From NCBI RefSeq assembly GCF_014199955.1, contig NZ_JACHOQ010000001.1, forward strand, positions 1-64,000: 64,000 nt of DNA, in the 5' to 3' direction. The DNA comes from Brevundimonas aurantiaca (GTDB taxonomy: Bacteria > Pseudomonadota > Alphaproteobacteria > Caulobacterales > Caulobacteraceae). Shown piece after piece: positions 51,776 through 63,608 of this stretch (the first letter of the stretch is position 1; every line of letters starts with the position of its first letter). The position numbers and the translations under genes are program-made. A model generated the notes under the pieces. The model was not told where the DNA came from, made no database searches, and worked only from the letters and a program-made list of their open reading frames with translations.

Positions 51776-52868
51776 GCGAAACGGCGAAATCGGCCAGGTC
51801 TTCCAGGGCCGCGCGCCAGTCGGAGGCCGGCAGGACCGACAGGGCGGCCTTGGCCTGATCGGCGTAGTCGCCGGCCAGGTCCAGGGTCGCGCCGATGGCG
51901 CCCGAGCCGATGACCAGTTCGCGGGCTCGGGCGAAGTCCTCGGGCGTGCGTTCGCCCTTGGTCACGGTCCGCTCCCAGAAGGCGTCCTCGCGGCCCCGAG
52001 TGCGGGCCACGGCCAGCAGCAGCGGCAGGGTGGCCTTGCCCTCGTTGAAGTCGTCGCCGGCGTTCTTGCCCAGGGCCTCGGCGGTCGCGCCGTAATCCAG
52101 GGCGTCATCGGCCAGCTGGAAGGCGATGCCCAGGGCCATGCCGTAGTCGCGCAGGGCCTTGACCGCTTCGACCGACGCCCCGGCGCCCACGGCCCCCGCC
52201 TCGGCGGCGGCGGCGAACAGTTCGGCGGTCTTGGCCGAGATGATCTGAAGATAGGTGGCCTGGTCCAGGTTCAGGTCGTGGGCGCGGGTCAGCTGCAGCA
52301 CCTCGCCTTCCGAGATCACGCGCGAGGCCTCGGCCAGAATGCCCAGAGCCCGCATCGAATCCGTTTCGACCATCAGTTCGAAGGCGCGCGCGAACAGGAA
52401 GTCGCCGACGAGGACGCTGGTGGGCGCGCCCCAGATCAGATGAGCGGCGACCTTGCCTCGACGCAGCTCCGACGCATCCACGATGTCGTCGTGCAGCAGG
52501 GTGGCTGTGTGGATGAACTCCACCGCCGCCGCCAGCTTCTTGGGCGACAGAATGTCCCCTTGCGCGCCCGTGGCCCTGGCGGCGGCGACTGTGAGCAGGG
52601 GCCGCAGCCGCTTGCCCCCCGCCGAGACTAGATGTTCGGCCAGTCTTGGGATGATCGGCACATCCGACTGCATCCTGTCGATGATCAGGGCGTCCACCTC
52701 AGCCATATCGGTTCCGGCCAGCCGGACGAGGGCGTTCACATCCCCCTTCGGACGGGGAAACACGGCAGGGGCGAGGTCCAAGGGGATACTCTTTCGCAGG
52801 TCGCGCAACGTCCGCCGCGCAGCTAATTCCGACCGCGTCCGCTTGCCGGATCGCGATGGCGCGCACAA
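51765..52868 (-). CDS. Polyprenyl diphosphate synthase (quinone side chain)
   Basis: Up to 367 residues; TTG 52868 is the furthest start, but the conserved domain begins about 45 residues later (VNALVRLAGTDMAEVDALI) and a GTG near there may be the true start. Trans-polyprenyl synthase with first Asp-rich motif LLHDDIVD, GGKRLRP upstream, and the second motif FQLADDALDY. Long-chain (octa- or decaprenyl) product for ubiquinone is expected. Its 3' end overlaps the NDUFAF6-like gene. Confidence 0.93.
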   Translation of the reverse strand: MCAPSRSGKRTRSELAARRTLRDLRKSIPLDLAPAVFPRPKGDVNALVRLAGTDMAEVDALIIDRMQSDVPIIPRLAEHLVSAGGKRLRPLLTVAAARATGAQGDILSPKKLAAAVEFIHTATLLHDDIVDASELRRGKVAAHLIWGAPTSVLVGDFLFARAFELMVETDSMRALGILAEASRVISEGEVLQLTRAHDLNLDQATYLQIISAKTAELFAAAAEAGAVGAGASVEAVKALRDYGMALGIAFQLADDALDYGATAEALGKNAGDDFNEGKATLPLLLAVARTRGREDAFWERTVTKGERTPEDFARARELVIGSGAIGATLDLAGDYADQAKAALSVLPASDWRAALEDLADFAVSRAA

Positions 52869-52905
52869 TGGTGATCACCCCCCGGAGGGTCAAGGAGATT
52901 GAGGC

Positions 52906-53661
52906 TTGGACAGCGTTCCCGCCGCGCCGGAAGTCGTCGAGAACGCCCTGCTGGGCGGGCGCGTGCGTTTGCGACAGCCCGCGCGGGGTTATCGCGCCGG
53001 CATGGACGCCGCCCTTTTGGCTGCCGCCGTCGCGCCACGGCCGGGCGAGCGGCTGTTCGAAGCCGGCTGCGGCGCGGGGGCGGTCCTGATGCAGATCGCC
53101 GCCCGTCATGAGGGGGCTTTCCTGACGGGGCTGGAGCGCGATTCGCTCGCCGCCGATCTGGCGCGTCAGAATGCGGCGCTGAACGGTTTCACGGACCGTA
53201 TGACCGTCATCGACGGCGAAGTGGCGGCGGGCTTCCGCCCCCTGGAGCTGCCGGCCTTCGACTGGGCCGTATCCAATCCCCCCTTCTTCGACGACCCGGG
53301 CGCCCTGCGCGCGCCGGCCCCTGGCAAACAGGGCGCCTGGATGGCCGAGGACGGCCTGGCGGCCTGGACCGGCCTGCTGCTGAAAGCGGTGCGCGAGGGC
53401 GGCCGGATCGTGATCATCCACCGCGCCGACCGCCTGGCCGATCTGCTGGCCCTGCTGGGAGACAAGGCCGGGTCCTTCGCCATTCGACCGATTCAGCCCT
53501 TCGCCGAGGAACCGGCCAAACGGGTGCTGGTCCGGGCGATCAAGACCGGCAAGGCGCCGTTGCGCCTCCTGCCGCCGCTGGTGCTGCACGACCGGTCGGG
53601 CGCCAAACACACGCCCGAATCCGAGGCCCTTCTGAGAGGCGAAGCCGCTCTGGACTGGTGA
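52906..53661 (+). CDS. TrmN6-like N6-adenine methyltransferase
   Basis: 251 residues from TTG 52906. SAM-dependent methyltransferase with FEAGCGAGAVLMQIAARH (motif I) and the catalytic SNPPFF (motif IV), the N6-adenine pattern. Similar proteins methylate A37 in tRNA1(Val) (TrmN6/YfiC). Divergent from the polyprenyl synthase, with start codons 37 bp apart. The substrate is assigned by family only. Confidence 0.86.
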   Translation: MDSVPAAPEVVENALLGGRVRLRQPARGYRAGMDAALLAAAVAPRPGERLFEAGCGAGAVLMQIAARHEGAFLTGLERDSLAADLARQNAALNGFTDRMTVIDGEVAAGFRPLELPAFDWAVSNPPFFDDPGALRAPAPGKQGAWMAEDGLAAWTGLLLKAVREGGRIVIIHRADRLADLLALLGDKAGSFAIRPIQPFAEEPAKRVLVRAIKTGKAPLRLLPPLVLHDRSGAKHTPESEALLRGEAALDW

Positions 53662-53789
53662 GAGGCCCCGTCCCGAGACAGGGCGCCCGACCCGCCGATA
53701 CTCGCCTTATTTGCTCTCGCGCCTCAGGATCGCTACATCCGCGGCAACCTCCCCCATTCGACGAAACCCCAAGGGCGAAATCGCACCTC

Positions 53790-55457
53790 ATGGCGCAGCA
53801 ATATATTTTCCAGATGCAGGGTCTGACCAAGACCTTCCCCGGCGGCCGCAAGATCTTCGAGAACATCTGGCTCAGCTTCTACAACGACGCCAAGATCGGC
53901 GTGGTCGGGGTCAACGGCTCGGGTAAGTCCACCCTGCTGAAGATCATGGCCGGCCTGGACACCGAGTTCTCCGGCGAGGCCCGCGCCGCCGACGGAATCA
54001 AGCGCGGCTATCTGGAGCAGGAGCCCCAGCTCGATCCCGCCCTGAATGTTCGCGAGAACGTCGAGGCCTGGTGCGAGGAGAAGCAGTGGGTCAACCGCTT
54101 CAACGCCGTCGCCGCCGAACTGGGCGAGAACTACACCGACGAGCTGATGGAGGAAATGACCAGCCTCCAGGAGAAGATCGACGCCGCCGACGTCTGGGAC
54201 ATCGACAGCCGGATCGAGATGGCCATGGGCGCCCTGCGCTGCCCGCCCGACGACTGGGAAGTCACCAACCTGTCCGGCGGTGAGAAGCGCCGCGTCGCCC
54301 TCGCCCGCCTGCTGCTGTCCAAGCCCGACATGCTGCTGATGGACGAACCGACCAACCACCTGGACGCCGAATCCGTCGCCTGGCTGCAGCACCACCTGGA
54401 GAACTTCCCGGGCTGCGTCATCCTGGTCACCCACGACCGCTACTTCCTGGACCAGGTCACCAAGTGGACCCTGGAGCTGGACCGCGGCAAGGGCCACCCG
54501 CACGAGGGCAACTATTCCTCCTGGCTGGAAGCCAAGCAGAAGCGCGTCGTGCAGGAGCAGTCGGAATCCGAAGCCCGCCAGCGCGCCCTCACCCGCGAAC
54601 TGGAATGGGTCCGTTCGGGCGCCAAGGCCCGTCAGGCCAAGTCCAAGGCCCGTCTGGCCGCCTACGAACGGATGGTCGAGGAACAGGAATCGATGCGCGG
54701 GGCCCAGACCCACGCCCATATCCAGATCCCGCCCGGCCCGCGCCTGGGCAATGTGGTGCTGGAGGTCGAGGGCCTGCAGAAGTCCTATGGCGACAAGCTG
54801 CTGTTCGACAATCTGACCTTCAAACTGCCGCCCAACGGCATCGTCGGCGTCATCGGCCCCAACGGCGCCGGCAAGTCGACCATGTTCAAGCTGATCACCG
54901 GCCAGGAAAAGCCCGACGGCGGCTCGATCCGCGTCGGCGAGACGGTCAAGCTGGCCTACGTCGACCAGTCGCGCGACGACCTGAAGCCGGACGAGACTAT
55001 CTGGCAGGCCATCTCCGGCGGCACCGACGTGATGATGGTCGGCAAGCGCGAGATCAACACCCGCGCCTACGTCGGCAGCTTCAACTTCAAGGGCGGCGAC
55101 CAGCAGAAGAAGGTCGGTCAGCTGTCCGGCGGCGAGCGCAACCGCGTCCATCTGGCCAAGACCCTGGCCGCCGGCGGGAATCTGATCTTGCTCGACGAAC
55201 CGACCAACGACCTGGATATCGAGACCCTGCAGAACCTCGAGGAGGCTCTGGAGGAGTTCGCCGGCTGCGCCGTGGTCATCTCCCACGACCGCTGGTTCCT
55301 GGACCGTCTGGCCACCCACATCCTCGCCTTTGAAGGCGACGGCCATGTGGAATGGTTCGAAGGGAACTTCGAGGCCTACGAACAGGACAAGATGCGCCGC
55401 CTGGGCGCCGACAGCATCATTCCCAAGCGCCTGCAACACCAGAAGTTCGGGCGCTGA
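53790..55457 (+). CDS. ettA: Energy-dependent translational throttle protein EttA
   Basis: 555 residues from ATG 53790, the exact family length. ABC-F protein that binds the ribosomal E site and gates the first peptide bond according to ATP/ADP. Walker A GVNGSGKST and GPNGAGKST; signatures LSGGEKRRVALARLLL and LSGGERNRVHLAKTL; the EttA arm/P-site tRNA-interaction motif region (ALTRELEWVRSGAKARQAKSKARLAAYERM). The C-terminal RRLGADSIIPKRLQHQKF is characteristic of EttA. Confidence 0.97.
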   Translation: MAQQYIFQMQGLTKTFPGGRKIFENIWLSFYNDAKIGVVGVNGSGKSTLLKIMAGLDTEFSGEARAADGIKRGYLEQEPQLDPALNVRENVEAWCEEKQWVNRFNAVAAELGENYTDELMEEMTSLQEKIDAADVWDIDSRIEMAMGALRCPPDDWEVTNLSGGEKRRVALARLLLSKPDMLLMDEPTNHLDAESVAWLQHHLENFPGCVILVTHDRYFLDQVTKWTLELDRGKGHPHEGNYSSWLEAKQKRVVQEQSESEARQRALTRELEWVRSGAKARQAKSKARLAAYERMVEEQESMRGAQTHAHIQIPPGPRLGNVVLEVEGLQKSYGDKLLFDNLTFKLPPNGIVGVIGPNGAGKSTMFKLITGQEKPDGGSIRVGETVKLAYVDQSRDDLKPDETIWQAISGGTDVMMVGKREINTRAYVGSFNFKGGDQQKKVGQLSGGERNRVHLAKTLAAGGNLILLDEPTNDLDIETLQNLEEALEEFAGCAVVISHDRWFLDRLATHILAFEGDGHVEWFEGNFEAYEQDKMRRLGADSIIPKRLQHQKFGR

Positions 55458-55486
55458 TCGCCTGATCTAAAAAGAGGAGCCGCTGC

Positions 55487-56413
55487 ATGACCCAACGCCC
55501 CGCCGTTCTCATCATGCAGCGGCATCTCGCCCCGCTCTCGCCGATCCTACAGAGCGCCTATGACGTCTACCGCTTCTGGGAAGGCCCGCCCATTGAGGCC
55601 GCCCATGACATCCGCGCCCTGATCGTCGCCGGCGAGGCGCCGCTGGACAAGGGGCTGATCGAACGCCTCCCCGCCCTCGATCTGATCGCCTGTTTCACCT
55701 CGGGCTATGACGGGATCGACATCGACTGGTGCCGGCAACGCGGCCTGCCCGTCACCCATGCGCCGGGCGTCAACCACGAAGACGTGGCCGACCACGCCCT
55801 GGGCCTGATCCTGGCCGCGCGTCGGCAGATCGTCGCGGGCGACCGCCAAGTCCGGTCGGGCGGCTGGACCGCCGAGACCCGCAGCATCACCCCCTCGCTC
55901 GGCGGCCAGAAACTGGGCGTCGTCGGCCTGGGCGCCATAGGCGCGGCGGTAGCCCGGCGCGCCGAGACGTTCCGCATGGATGTGAGCTGGTGGGGCCCTC
56001 GCCCCAAGGCTGCCGAATGGCCCCGGGCTGACAGCCTGTCGGCCCTGGCCGAGGCCAGCGACATCCTCGTCGTCGCCTGCAAGGCCGATGAAACCAATCG
56101 CGGCCTGATCTCACGCGAGGTGCTTCAGGCCTTGGGGCCGGACGGCCTGCTGGTCAATGTCGCGCGCGGCCAGCTGATCGACGAGGACGCCCTGATCGAC
56201 ATGCTGAAATCCGGCGCCCTGGGCCAGGCGGCCCTGGACGTCTTCATGGAGGAGCCGACCGAGCCTTCACGCTGGGCCGATGTTCCGAACCTCGTCCTGA
56301 CGCCCCACACCGCCGGCGCGACGACCGCCGGGGTGCAGGGCATGCTGATGCTGCTGATGCAGAATCTTCAGGCGCATTTCGCGGACCAGCCGCTGAAGAC
56401 GCCGGTCGAGTGA
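55487..56413 (+). CDS. D-isomer 2-hydroxyacid dehydrogenase
   Basis: 308 residues. NAD(P)-dependent reduction of 2-keto acids such as glyoxylate or hydroxypyruvate. Substrate-side FTSGYDGIDIDWCRQRGLPVTH; nucleotide motif VVGLGAIGAAVARRAETF; catalytic Arg in NVARGQLIDEDALI, Glu in MEEPTEPS, His in LTPHTAGAT. Resembles GhrB-type reductases, but the specific substrate is not clear. A ribosome-binding site AAGAGGAG lies 8 bases upstream. Convergent with the EF-hand gene, 0 bp apart. Confidence 0.92.
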   Translation: MTQRPAVLIMQRHLAPLSPILQSAYDVYRFWEGPPIEAAHDIRALIVAGEAPLDKGLIERLPALDLIACFTSGYDGIDIDWCRQRGLPVTHAPGVNHEDVADHALGLILAARRQIVAGDRQVRSGGWTAETRSITPSLGGQKLGVVGLGAIGAAVARRAETFRMDVSWWGPRPKAAEWPRADSLSALAEASDILVVACKADETNRGLISREVLQALGPDGLLVNVARGQLIDEDALIDMLKSGALGQAALDVFMEEPTEPSRWADVPNLVLTPHTAGATTAGVQGMLMLLMQNLQAHFADQPLKTPVE

Positions 56414-56818
56414 TCAGTTCGGGCGTTGCGGACGCTGCGGACGTTCATCGGCCGTGACGACGCCGTCGCCGTTCTTGTCCATGGTCTTGAACATGGCTTC
56501 GGCGCCGGCCTCCATCTCGGCCTTGGTGATGAGTCCGTTCCCATCCGCATCGGCGCGGCTCAGCATCCGACCGCCCGGCGAGGCGGCCAGCTCCGAGGCG
56601 TTGACCGCGCCGTCATGGTTGGCGTCGATACGGTCGAACATCGCGCCCATCCTCGCCTTCATGTCAGCGAGGGTCTCGCGCTCCGGCGGACGCATCCCGC
56701 CCATCCGCGGCGGACCGGACATCTGCCCCCCGCCCATCGGCGGCTCCGGAAAATCGCTCTGCGCCAGGGCCGGTCCGGCGATGAGGAGGGCGAAGGTTGA
56801 GATCAGAAGGCTGCGCAT
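56414..56818 (-). CDS. Secreted EF-hand protein
   Basis: 134 residues from ATG 56818; the frame is open upstream but this Met starts the signal peptide (MRSLLISTFALLIAGPALAQ). A Gly/Met/Pro-rich linker is followed by three EF-hand calcium loops: DANHDGAVNASE, DADGNGLITKAE and DKNGDGVVTADE. Likely periplasmic calcium binding. Divergent from the ArsR-methyltransferase gene; the 22-bp operator lies between them. Confidence 0.93.
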   Translation of the reverse strand: MRSLLISTFALLIAGPALAQSDFPEPPMGGGQMSGPPRMGGMRPPERETLADMKARMGAMFDRIDANHDGAVNASELAASPGGRMLSRADADGNGLITKAEMEAGAEAMFKTMDKNGDGVVTADERPQRPQRPN

Positions 56819-56908
56819 GGAACCACTCCAAAGGGATTGCATGTCCTTCAACGGCGAACGGAAGCCTTCCCGTCGCGGCCTTTGCGACAAGGTTTCTGCT
56901 TGCCAAAT

Positions 56909-56930
56909 CATATAAAGATATCTTTATATG
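56909..56930. promoter_or_regulatory. 22-bp palindromic operator of the methionine operon
   Basis: A perfect palindrome: CATATAAAGAT followed directly by its complement ATCTTTATATG, ending 5 bp before the ATG of the ArsR-type gene. AT-rich in a GC-rich region and likely overlapping the promoter. Consistent with an ArsR-family dimer site. Confidence 0.88.
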
Positions 56931-56935
56931 ATCAT

Positions 56936-57910
56936 ATGAGCCTGAACGCCGATCAGACTGTCGAAGCGCTTCGCGCCGCCGGCGAACCCACCCGCCTGCG
57001 CATCCTGTCTCTGCTGGCCAGTGAAGAGCTGTCGGTCATGGAGATGTCGCGCATTCTGGACCAGAGCCAGCCCCGCGTCTCCCGTCACCTGAAGCTGATG
57101 ACCGATTCCGGGCTGATCGAGCGGTTTCCCGACGGCGCCCGTGTCTATTACCGCCTGTCGCACGATCCCCATGCGCGGCGGCTGATCGACACCGTTCTGG
57201 ACATCCTGGCCGACGACGCCGGAGAGGCCGACCATCGGCGACTGAGCGAGGTGCAGAAGGACCGACAGCAGGCGGCCGAAAGCTATTTCGAACAGATAGC
57301 GCCGCAATGGGACCGGCTGCGCTCCCTCTATGTCAGCGAAAGCGCCGTGGAGGCCGCGCTGGAAAGGGCGGTGGGGCCGGGTCCCTTCAAGCGTGTCGTC
57401 GATCTGGGCACCGGCTCGGGACGGATGCTGACCCTGTTCGGCAAGAAGGCCAAGATGTCAGTGGGTCTGGATCTTAGCCAGAACATGCTCAACATCGCCC
57501 GCGCCAACGTCTCCAAGGCCGGACTGAGCAAGGTCGAACTGCGTCACGGCGACATCTTCGCCACCCGCCTGCCCGCCGGCAGCGCCGATCTGGTGATCGT
57601 GCATCAGGTCCTACACTATCTCGCCGACCCGTCCGCCGCCGTGGCTGAGGCGGCGCGTCTGGTCTGCCCGGGCGGGCGGCTGGTCATCGTGGATTTCGCA
57701 CCCCACGACTTCGAACATATGCGTGAGGCGCATCAGCACCGCCGCTTGGGCTTCGCCGACGCCGAAATCACCGACTGGCTGGTCGAGAACGGCCTGGCTC
57801 CCTCTGCGCCCATCGCCCTGCCCCCCGATAACGAAGGGCTGACCGTGACGATCTGGACGGCGGAGCGCAGGGCGGCGCCGGCCGCCGCCCAAGGCAGAAA
57901 GAGCGCATGA
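56936..57910 (+). CDS. ArsR-type regulator fused to a SAM methyltransferase (SahR-like)
   Basis: 324 residues from ATG 56936. Residues 1-90 form an ArsR winged helix (QTVEALRAAGEPTRLRILSLLASEELSVMEMSRILDQSQPRVSRHLKLMTDSGLIERFPDGARVYYRL) with no metal-binding Cys pair. Residues about 130-300 form a class I methyltransferase, with VVDLGTGSGRMLTLFG and the following LDLSQNMLNIARAN. The domain order and the linked metF-metH match the SAH-sensing SahR regulators known from proteobacteria. I infer that it senses S-adenosylhomocysteine or SAM. The stop overlaps the metF ATG. Confidence 0.9.
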   Translation: MSLNADQTVEALRAAGEPTRLRILSLLASEELSVMEMSRILDQSQPRVSRHLKLMTDSGLIERFPDGARVYYRLSHDPHARRLIDTVLDILADDAGEADHRRLSEVQKDRQQAAESYFEQIAPQWDRLRSLYVSESAVEAALERAVGPGPFKRVVDLGTGSGRMLTLFGKKAKMSVGLDLSQNMLNIARANVSKAGLSKVELRHGDIFATRLPAGSADLVIVHQVLHYLADPSAAVAEAARLVCPGGRLVIVDFAPHDFEHMREAHQHRRLGFADAEITDWLVENGLAPSAPIALPPDNEGLTVTIWTAERRAAPAAAQGRKSA

Positions 57911-58863
57911 TGACCGGTTCCTCCACCAATCTGGCGGAAGCGCGCGCCCTGCTGCTCTCGCCCCTTGGTCCCGTCGCGCGCGCTGGGTCGAACCGCGAAA
58001 CGGTTCGGGTCTCCTTCGAGTTCTTTCCGCCCAAGACTGACGAGGCCGAGGTCAATCTGTGGAAGGCGATCCGCCGGCTTGAGCCGCTGAACCCCGCCTT
58101 CGTCTCTGTCACCTATGGAGCGGGTGGTTCGACGCGTGAACGCACCCACCGGACCGTGCAAAGGATCATCGCCGAGACGGCTTTACGTCCCGCCGCGCAC
58201 CTGACCTGCGTCGACGCCAGTCGGGATGAGGTGGACGAGGTGATCGCCAGCTATAAGGCCGTCGGCGTCGATCACATCGTCGCCCTGCGTGGCGATCCGC
58301 CCGGCGGCGGCGGCATCGGCGGCGTCTATCAGCCGCGCGCCGACGGCTACGCCAACGCCACCGAATTGACCGCCGCCATCAGCCGGATCGGCGGCTTCGA
58401 CGTCACGGTCGGCGCCTATCCCGAGAAACATCCCGAGAGCCCCTCCATCGATCACGACATCGAGGTGCTCAAGGCCAAGGTGGACGCCGGCGCGACCCGG
58501 GCCATCAGCCAGTTCTTCTTCGATATCGACGCCTTCCTGCGTTTCCGCGACCGGGTGCGGGCGGCGGGCGTGACCATTCCCCTGATCCCCGGCGTCATGC
58601 CCGTCTCCAACTTCGCCGGCCTCCAGCGCATGTCCGGCGCCTGCGGGACGAGCATCCCCGACTGGCTCCAAGCGCATTTCGACGGGCTTGACGACGACCC
58701 GGAGACCCGCAAACTGCTGGCCGCCTCCGTCGCCGCCGAGACCTGTGCGCGTCTGCACGAGGAAGGCTTCTCCGACTTCCACTTCTACACCCTGAACCGC
58801 GCCGATCTGGTCTATGCGATCTGCCGCGTGCTGGGCGTGCGTGAAACAATGGCTGTGGCGTAA
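57907..58863 (+). CDS. metF: 5,10-methylenetetrahydrofolate reductase
   Basis: 318 residues from ATG 57907 (a second ATG follows directly). FAD-dependent TIM-barrel enzyme that supplies 5-methyl-THF for MetH. FEFFPPKTDEAEVNLW, VTYGAGGSTRERTH, ALRGDPP, GAYPEKHPESPS and QFFFDIDAF are standard family segments. Sits between the regulator and metH with 1-4 bp overlaps. Confidence 0.96.
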   Translation: MMTGSSTNLAEARALLLSPLGPVARAGSNRETVRVSFEFFPPKTDEAEVNLWKAIRRLEPLNPAFVSVTYGAGGSTRERTHRTVQRIIAETALRPAAHLTCVDASRDEVDEVIASYKAVGVDHIVALRGDPPGGGGIGGVYQPRADGYANATELTAAISRIGGFDVTVGAYPEKHPESPSIDHDIEVLKAKVDAGATRAISQFFFDIDAFLRFRDRVRAAGVTIPLIPGVMPVSNFAGLQRMSGACGTSIPDWLQAHFDGLDDDPETRKLLAASVAAETCARLHEEGFSDFHFYTLNRADLVYAICRVLGVRETMAVA

Positions 58864-59957
58864 TGACCTCTCCCCTCACCCGCGCCGAACGGATAGCCGC
58901 CCTGCATGCGGCGGCCAAGGAACGCATCCTGGTCCTCGACGGCAGCTGGGGCGTGATGATCCAGCGTCGGGGCCTGTCGGAAGCCGACTTCCGCGCCGAC
59001 CGTTTCGTCGCCGCCAACGGCTATGACGAGACGCACCAGATGAAGGGGAACAACGACATCCTCTGCATCACCCGCCCCGACATCATCTCGGACCTGCACG
59101 ACCAGTATTACGCCGCCGGCGCCGACATATCCGAGACCAACACCTTCTCCGGCACCACCATCGCCCAGGAGGACTACGCCCTGGACGCCCAGGCGGTGTG
59201 GGACATCAATCTGGAAGGCGCCAAACTGGCCCGCGCCGCCGCCGACCGCTGGACGGAGAAGGAGCCGCACAAGCCGCGCTTCGCCGCCGGCTCCATCGGC
59301 CCGCTGAACAAGATGCTGTCCATGTCGTCCGACGTGAACGACCCCGGCGCCCGCAGCGTGACCTTCGATCAGGTCTATGAGGCCTATCGCCATCAGGTGA
59401 AGGCGCTGAACGAGGGCGGCGTCGACCTCTATCTGATCGAGACCATCACCGACACGCTGAACTGCAAGGCCGCGATCAAGGCGATCAAGGATTTGGAAGA
59501 CGATGGGCTAGACGCCCTGCCCATCTGGATTTCGGGCACCATCACCGACCGGTCGGGCCGCACCCTGTCGGGCCAGACGGCCGAGGCCTTCTGGAACAGC
59601 GTGCGCCACGCCAAGCCCTTCGCCGTGGGCTTCAACTGCGCCCTGGGCGCCGACCTGATGCGGCCCTTCATCGCCGAACTGAGCCGCGTCGCCGACACCC
59701 TGGTCGCGGCCTATCCCAACGCCGGCCTGCCCAACGCCATGGGCCAGTACGACGAGGAGCCGCACGAGACCGCCCACTTTATCGAGGAATGGGCGGCGTC
59801 GGGTCTGGTCAACATCGTCGGCGGCTGCTGCGGCACCACGCCGGACCACATCAGGCACGTCGCCGAAGAAGTCGCGCCGCTGAAGCCGCGCGCGATCCCG
59901 GAGCGGCCGGTGGCCTTGCGGCTCTCGGGGCTGGAACCGTTCGAGATGGTGGCGTGA
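58863..59957 (+). CDS. metH: Methionine synthase, homocysteine-binding part
   Basis: 364 residues: the Hcy-binding module of B12-dependent MetH as a separate protein. Zinc ligands are in AVGFNCALG and in [37 protein letters not shown] and [18 protein letters not shown] are typical N-terminal segments. The start overlaps the metF stop (TAATG). The second half of the enzyme follows after a 169-bp gap filled by a repeat element. Split metH is known in Caulobacter. Confidence 0.96.
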   Translation: MTSPLTRAERIAALHAAAKERILVLDGSWGVMIQRRGLSEADFRADRFVAANGYDETHQMKGNNDILCITRPDIISDLHDQYYAAGADISETNTFSGTTIAQEDYALDAQAVWDINLEGAKLARAAADRWTEKEPHKPRFAAGSIGPLNKMLSMSSDVNDPGARSVTFDQVYEAYRHQVKALNEGGVDLYLIETITDTLNCKAAIKAIKDLEDDGLDALPIWISGTITDRSGRTLSGQTAEAFWNSVRHAKPFAVGFNCALGADLMRPFIAELSRVADTLVAAYPNAGLPNAMGQYDEEPHETAHFIEEWAASGLVNIVGGCCGTTPDHIRHVAEEVAPLKPRAIPERPVALRLSGLEPFEMVA

Positions 59958-59973
59958 TGGCGACGCCTTCTTT

Positions 59974-60117
59974 CCTTCTCCCATTGGGAGAAGGTGGCCC
60001 GCAGGGCCGGATGAGGGTTCGCCGGTGGGCCAACTCGCACCGCCTATCCCTCGCCCTTTCGCGCCAGAACGACGGCTTCGCCGCCGTGCGCTCAAGCCCT
60101 CTCCCAATGGGAGAGGG
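59974..60117 (+). repeat. 144-bp structured repeat, copy B (inside the met operon)
   Basis: Matches the reverse complement of 16210-16353 over its full 144 bp at most positions. End hairpins: CCTTCTCCC/GGGAGAAGG (59974-59994) and CCCTCTCCC/GGGAGAGGG (60097-60117). An inner hairpin GGCCC-GCA-GGGCC lies near 59997-60009, and another with a GAA-type loop lies toward the right end. The right end abuts the next gene: bases GGGAGG around 60114-60120 form its ribosome-binding site. Confidence 0.9.
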
Positions 60118-60126
60118 AGGACAGTC

Positions 60127-62793
<2,667 letters not shown>

Positions 62794-62836
62794 GCCGGAC
62801 CCAAGCCGCCGTCGCTGATCTTCGAGATCCCGCTGC

Positions 62837-63412
62837 TTAGTTTGCGGGCGCCGGCGCCTCAAGCCCCACTTCGGCCGGAGTCGCCGGCGGAGTGGTGATG
62901 TTGTTCCGGATGCGCCGCGCCGCATGTTCGCACCGGCCCGGCAGGCCGTAGAATAGGCCGAACGACTGGCTCCGCGCCGCCTCGTCCTCGCTCGCCAGAA
63001 GCGGCGCCCACTGGGCCTTGGCCGCAGCCGCCGCCTGTTGCGCAGCCGCCTTGGTCGCCGCCGTCTGCCTCGGCTCCGCCGCCGCCAGGGCGCTGCGGAA
63101 ATCCTGGGCCTCCAGACGCCCCAGCCGCACCAGCTCCGTATCCTCCGGCGAGCGGTTGGTCAGGCTGTCGCCCAGATCCGCGTGCCCCGTCACCAGGGCG
63201 TCGCACCAAGCCACCAGCGGATAATCCTGTGTCGGCGCCCCGCGCGGCAGCGTGTGCGAATAGGCGATCGCCTCACGGACCTTCAGGGCCTCCGCCGTCT
63301 CGGCGGTGCGATTGCCCGTGACGATCGGCCCGTCCTGGGACTGGGCGAAGGCGGCGGCGGCGGCGGAAAGCGAAAGGGTCGCGGCGAGCGCGGCGGCGGA
63401 AAACTTCAGCAT
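62837..63412 (-). CDS. Secreted protein of unknown function
   Basis: 191 residues from ATG 63412, giving a signal peptide MLKFSAAALAATLSLSAAAAAFAQ; an upstream in-frame start at 63472 is less likely. The mature part is Ala-rich and helical (EPRQTAATKAAAQQAAAAAKAQWAPLL), with Cys in VAWCDALV and GRCEHAARR, possibly one disulfide. No family recognised. Convergent with metH. Confidence 0.78.
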   Translation of the reverse strand: MLKFSAAALAATLSLSAAAAAFAQSQDGPIVTGNRTAETAEALKVREAIAYSHTLPRGAPTQDYPLVAWCDALVTGHADLGDSLTNRSPEDTELVRLGRLEAQDFRSALAAAEPRQTAATKAAAQQAAAAAKAQWAPLLASEDEAARSQSFGLFYGLPGRCEHAARRIRNNITTPPATPAEVGLEAPAPAN

Positions 63413-63552
63413 TGCAATCCTAGACGAGAGGGCGCCCCAGCGCCCAGCCAAGCTGTAACGCTCCACCGCCAAGATGGCGCCAGTGCGGCGGCATCAATTT
63501 GAGGATAAAAACTGCCGAGTTTTATTGCTCAAAAGATCGGATCTCGTTTTCA
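63413..63552. other. AT-rich promoter region of the secreted protein gene
   Basis: Noticeably AT-rich for this genome, with a weak inverted repeat AAAACT-GCCG-AGTTTT at 63508-63523. It probably carries the promoter for the minus-strand secreted-protein gene; no regulator is identified. Confidence 0.4.
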
Positions 63553-63585
63553 AAACAAAAAAGGAGCGGGCCGCAGGCCCGCTCC
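63553..63585 (-). terminator. Intrinsic terminator after the TonB receptor at the window edge
   Basis: 10-bp stem GGAGCGGGCC (63563-63572) / GGCCCGCTCC (63576-63585) with a 3-nt loop, followed on the minus strand by TTTTTTGTTTTG. Confidence 0.92.
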
Positions 63586-63608
63586 TCTCTCGTCGCCGCT
63601 ACGGTCTT

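Noticed and set aside
56883..57010. Possible SAM or SAH riboswitch ahead of the methionine operon
   Set aside because: The palindrome is only 5 bp from the start codon and no room or conserved riboswitch core is present; a protein operator explains it better.
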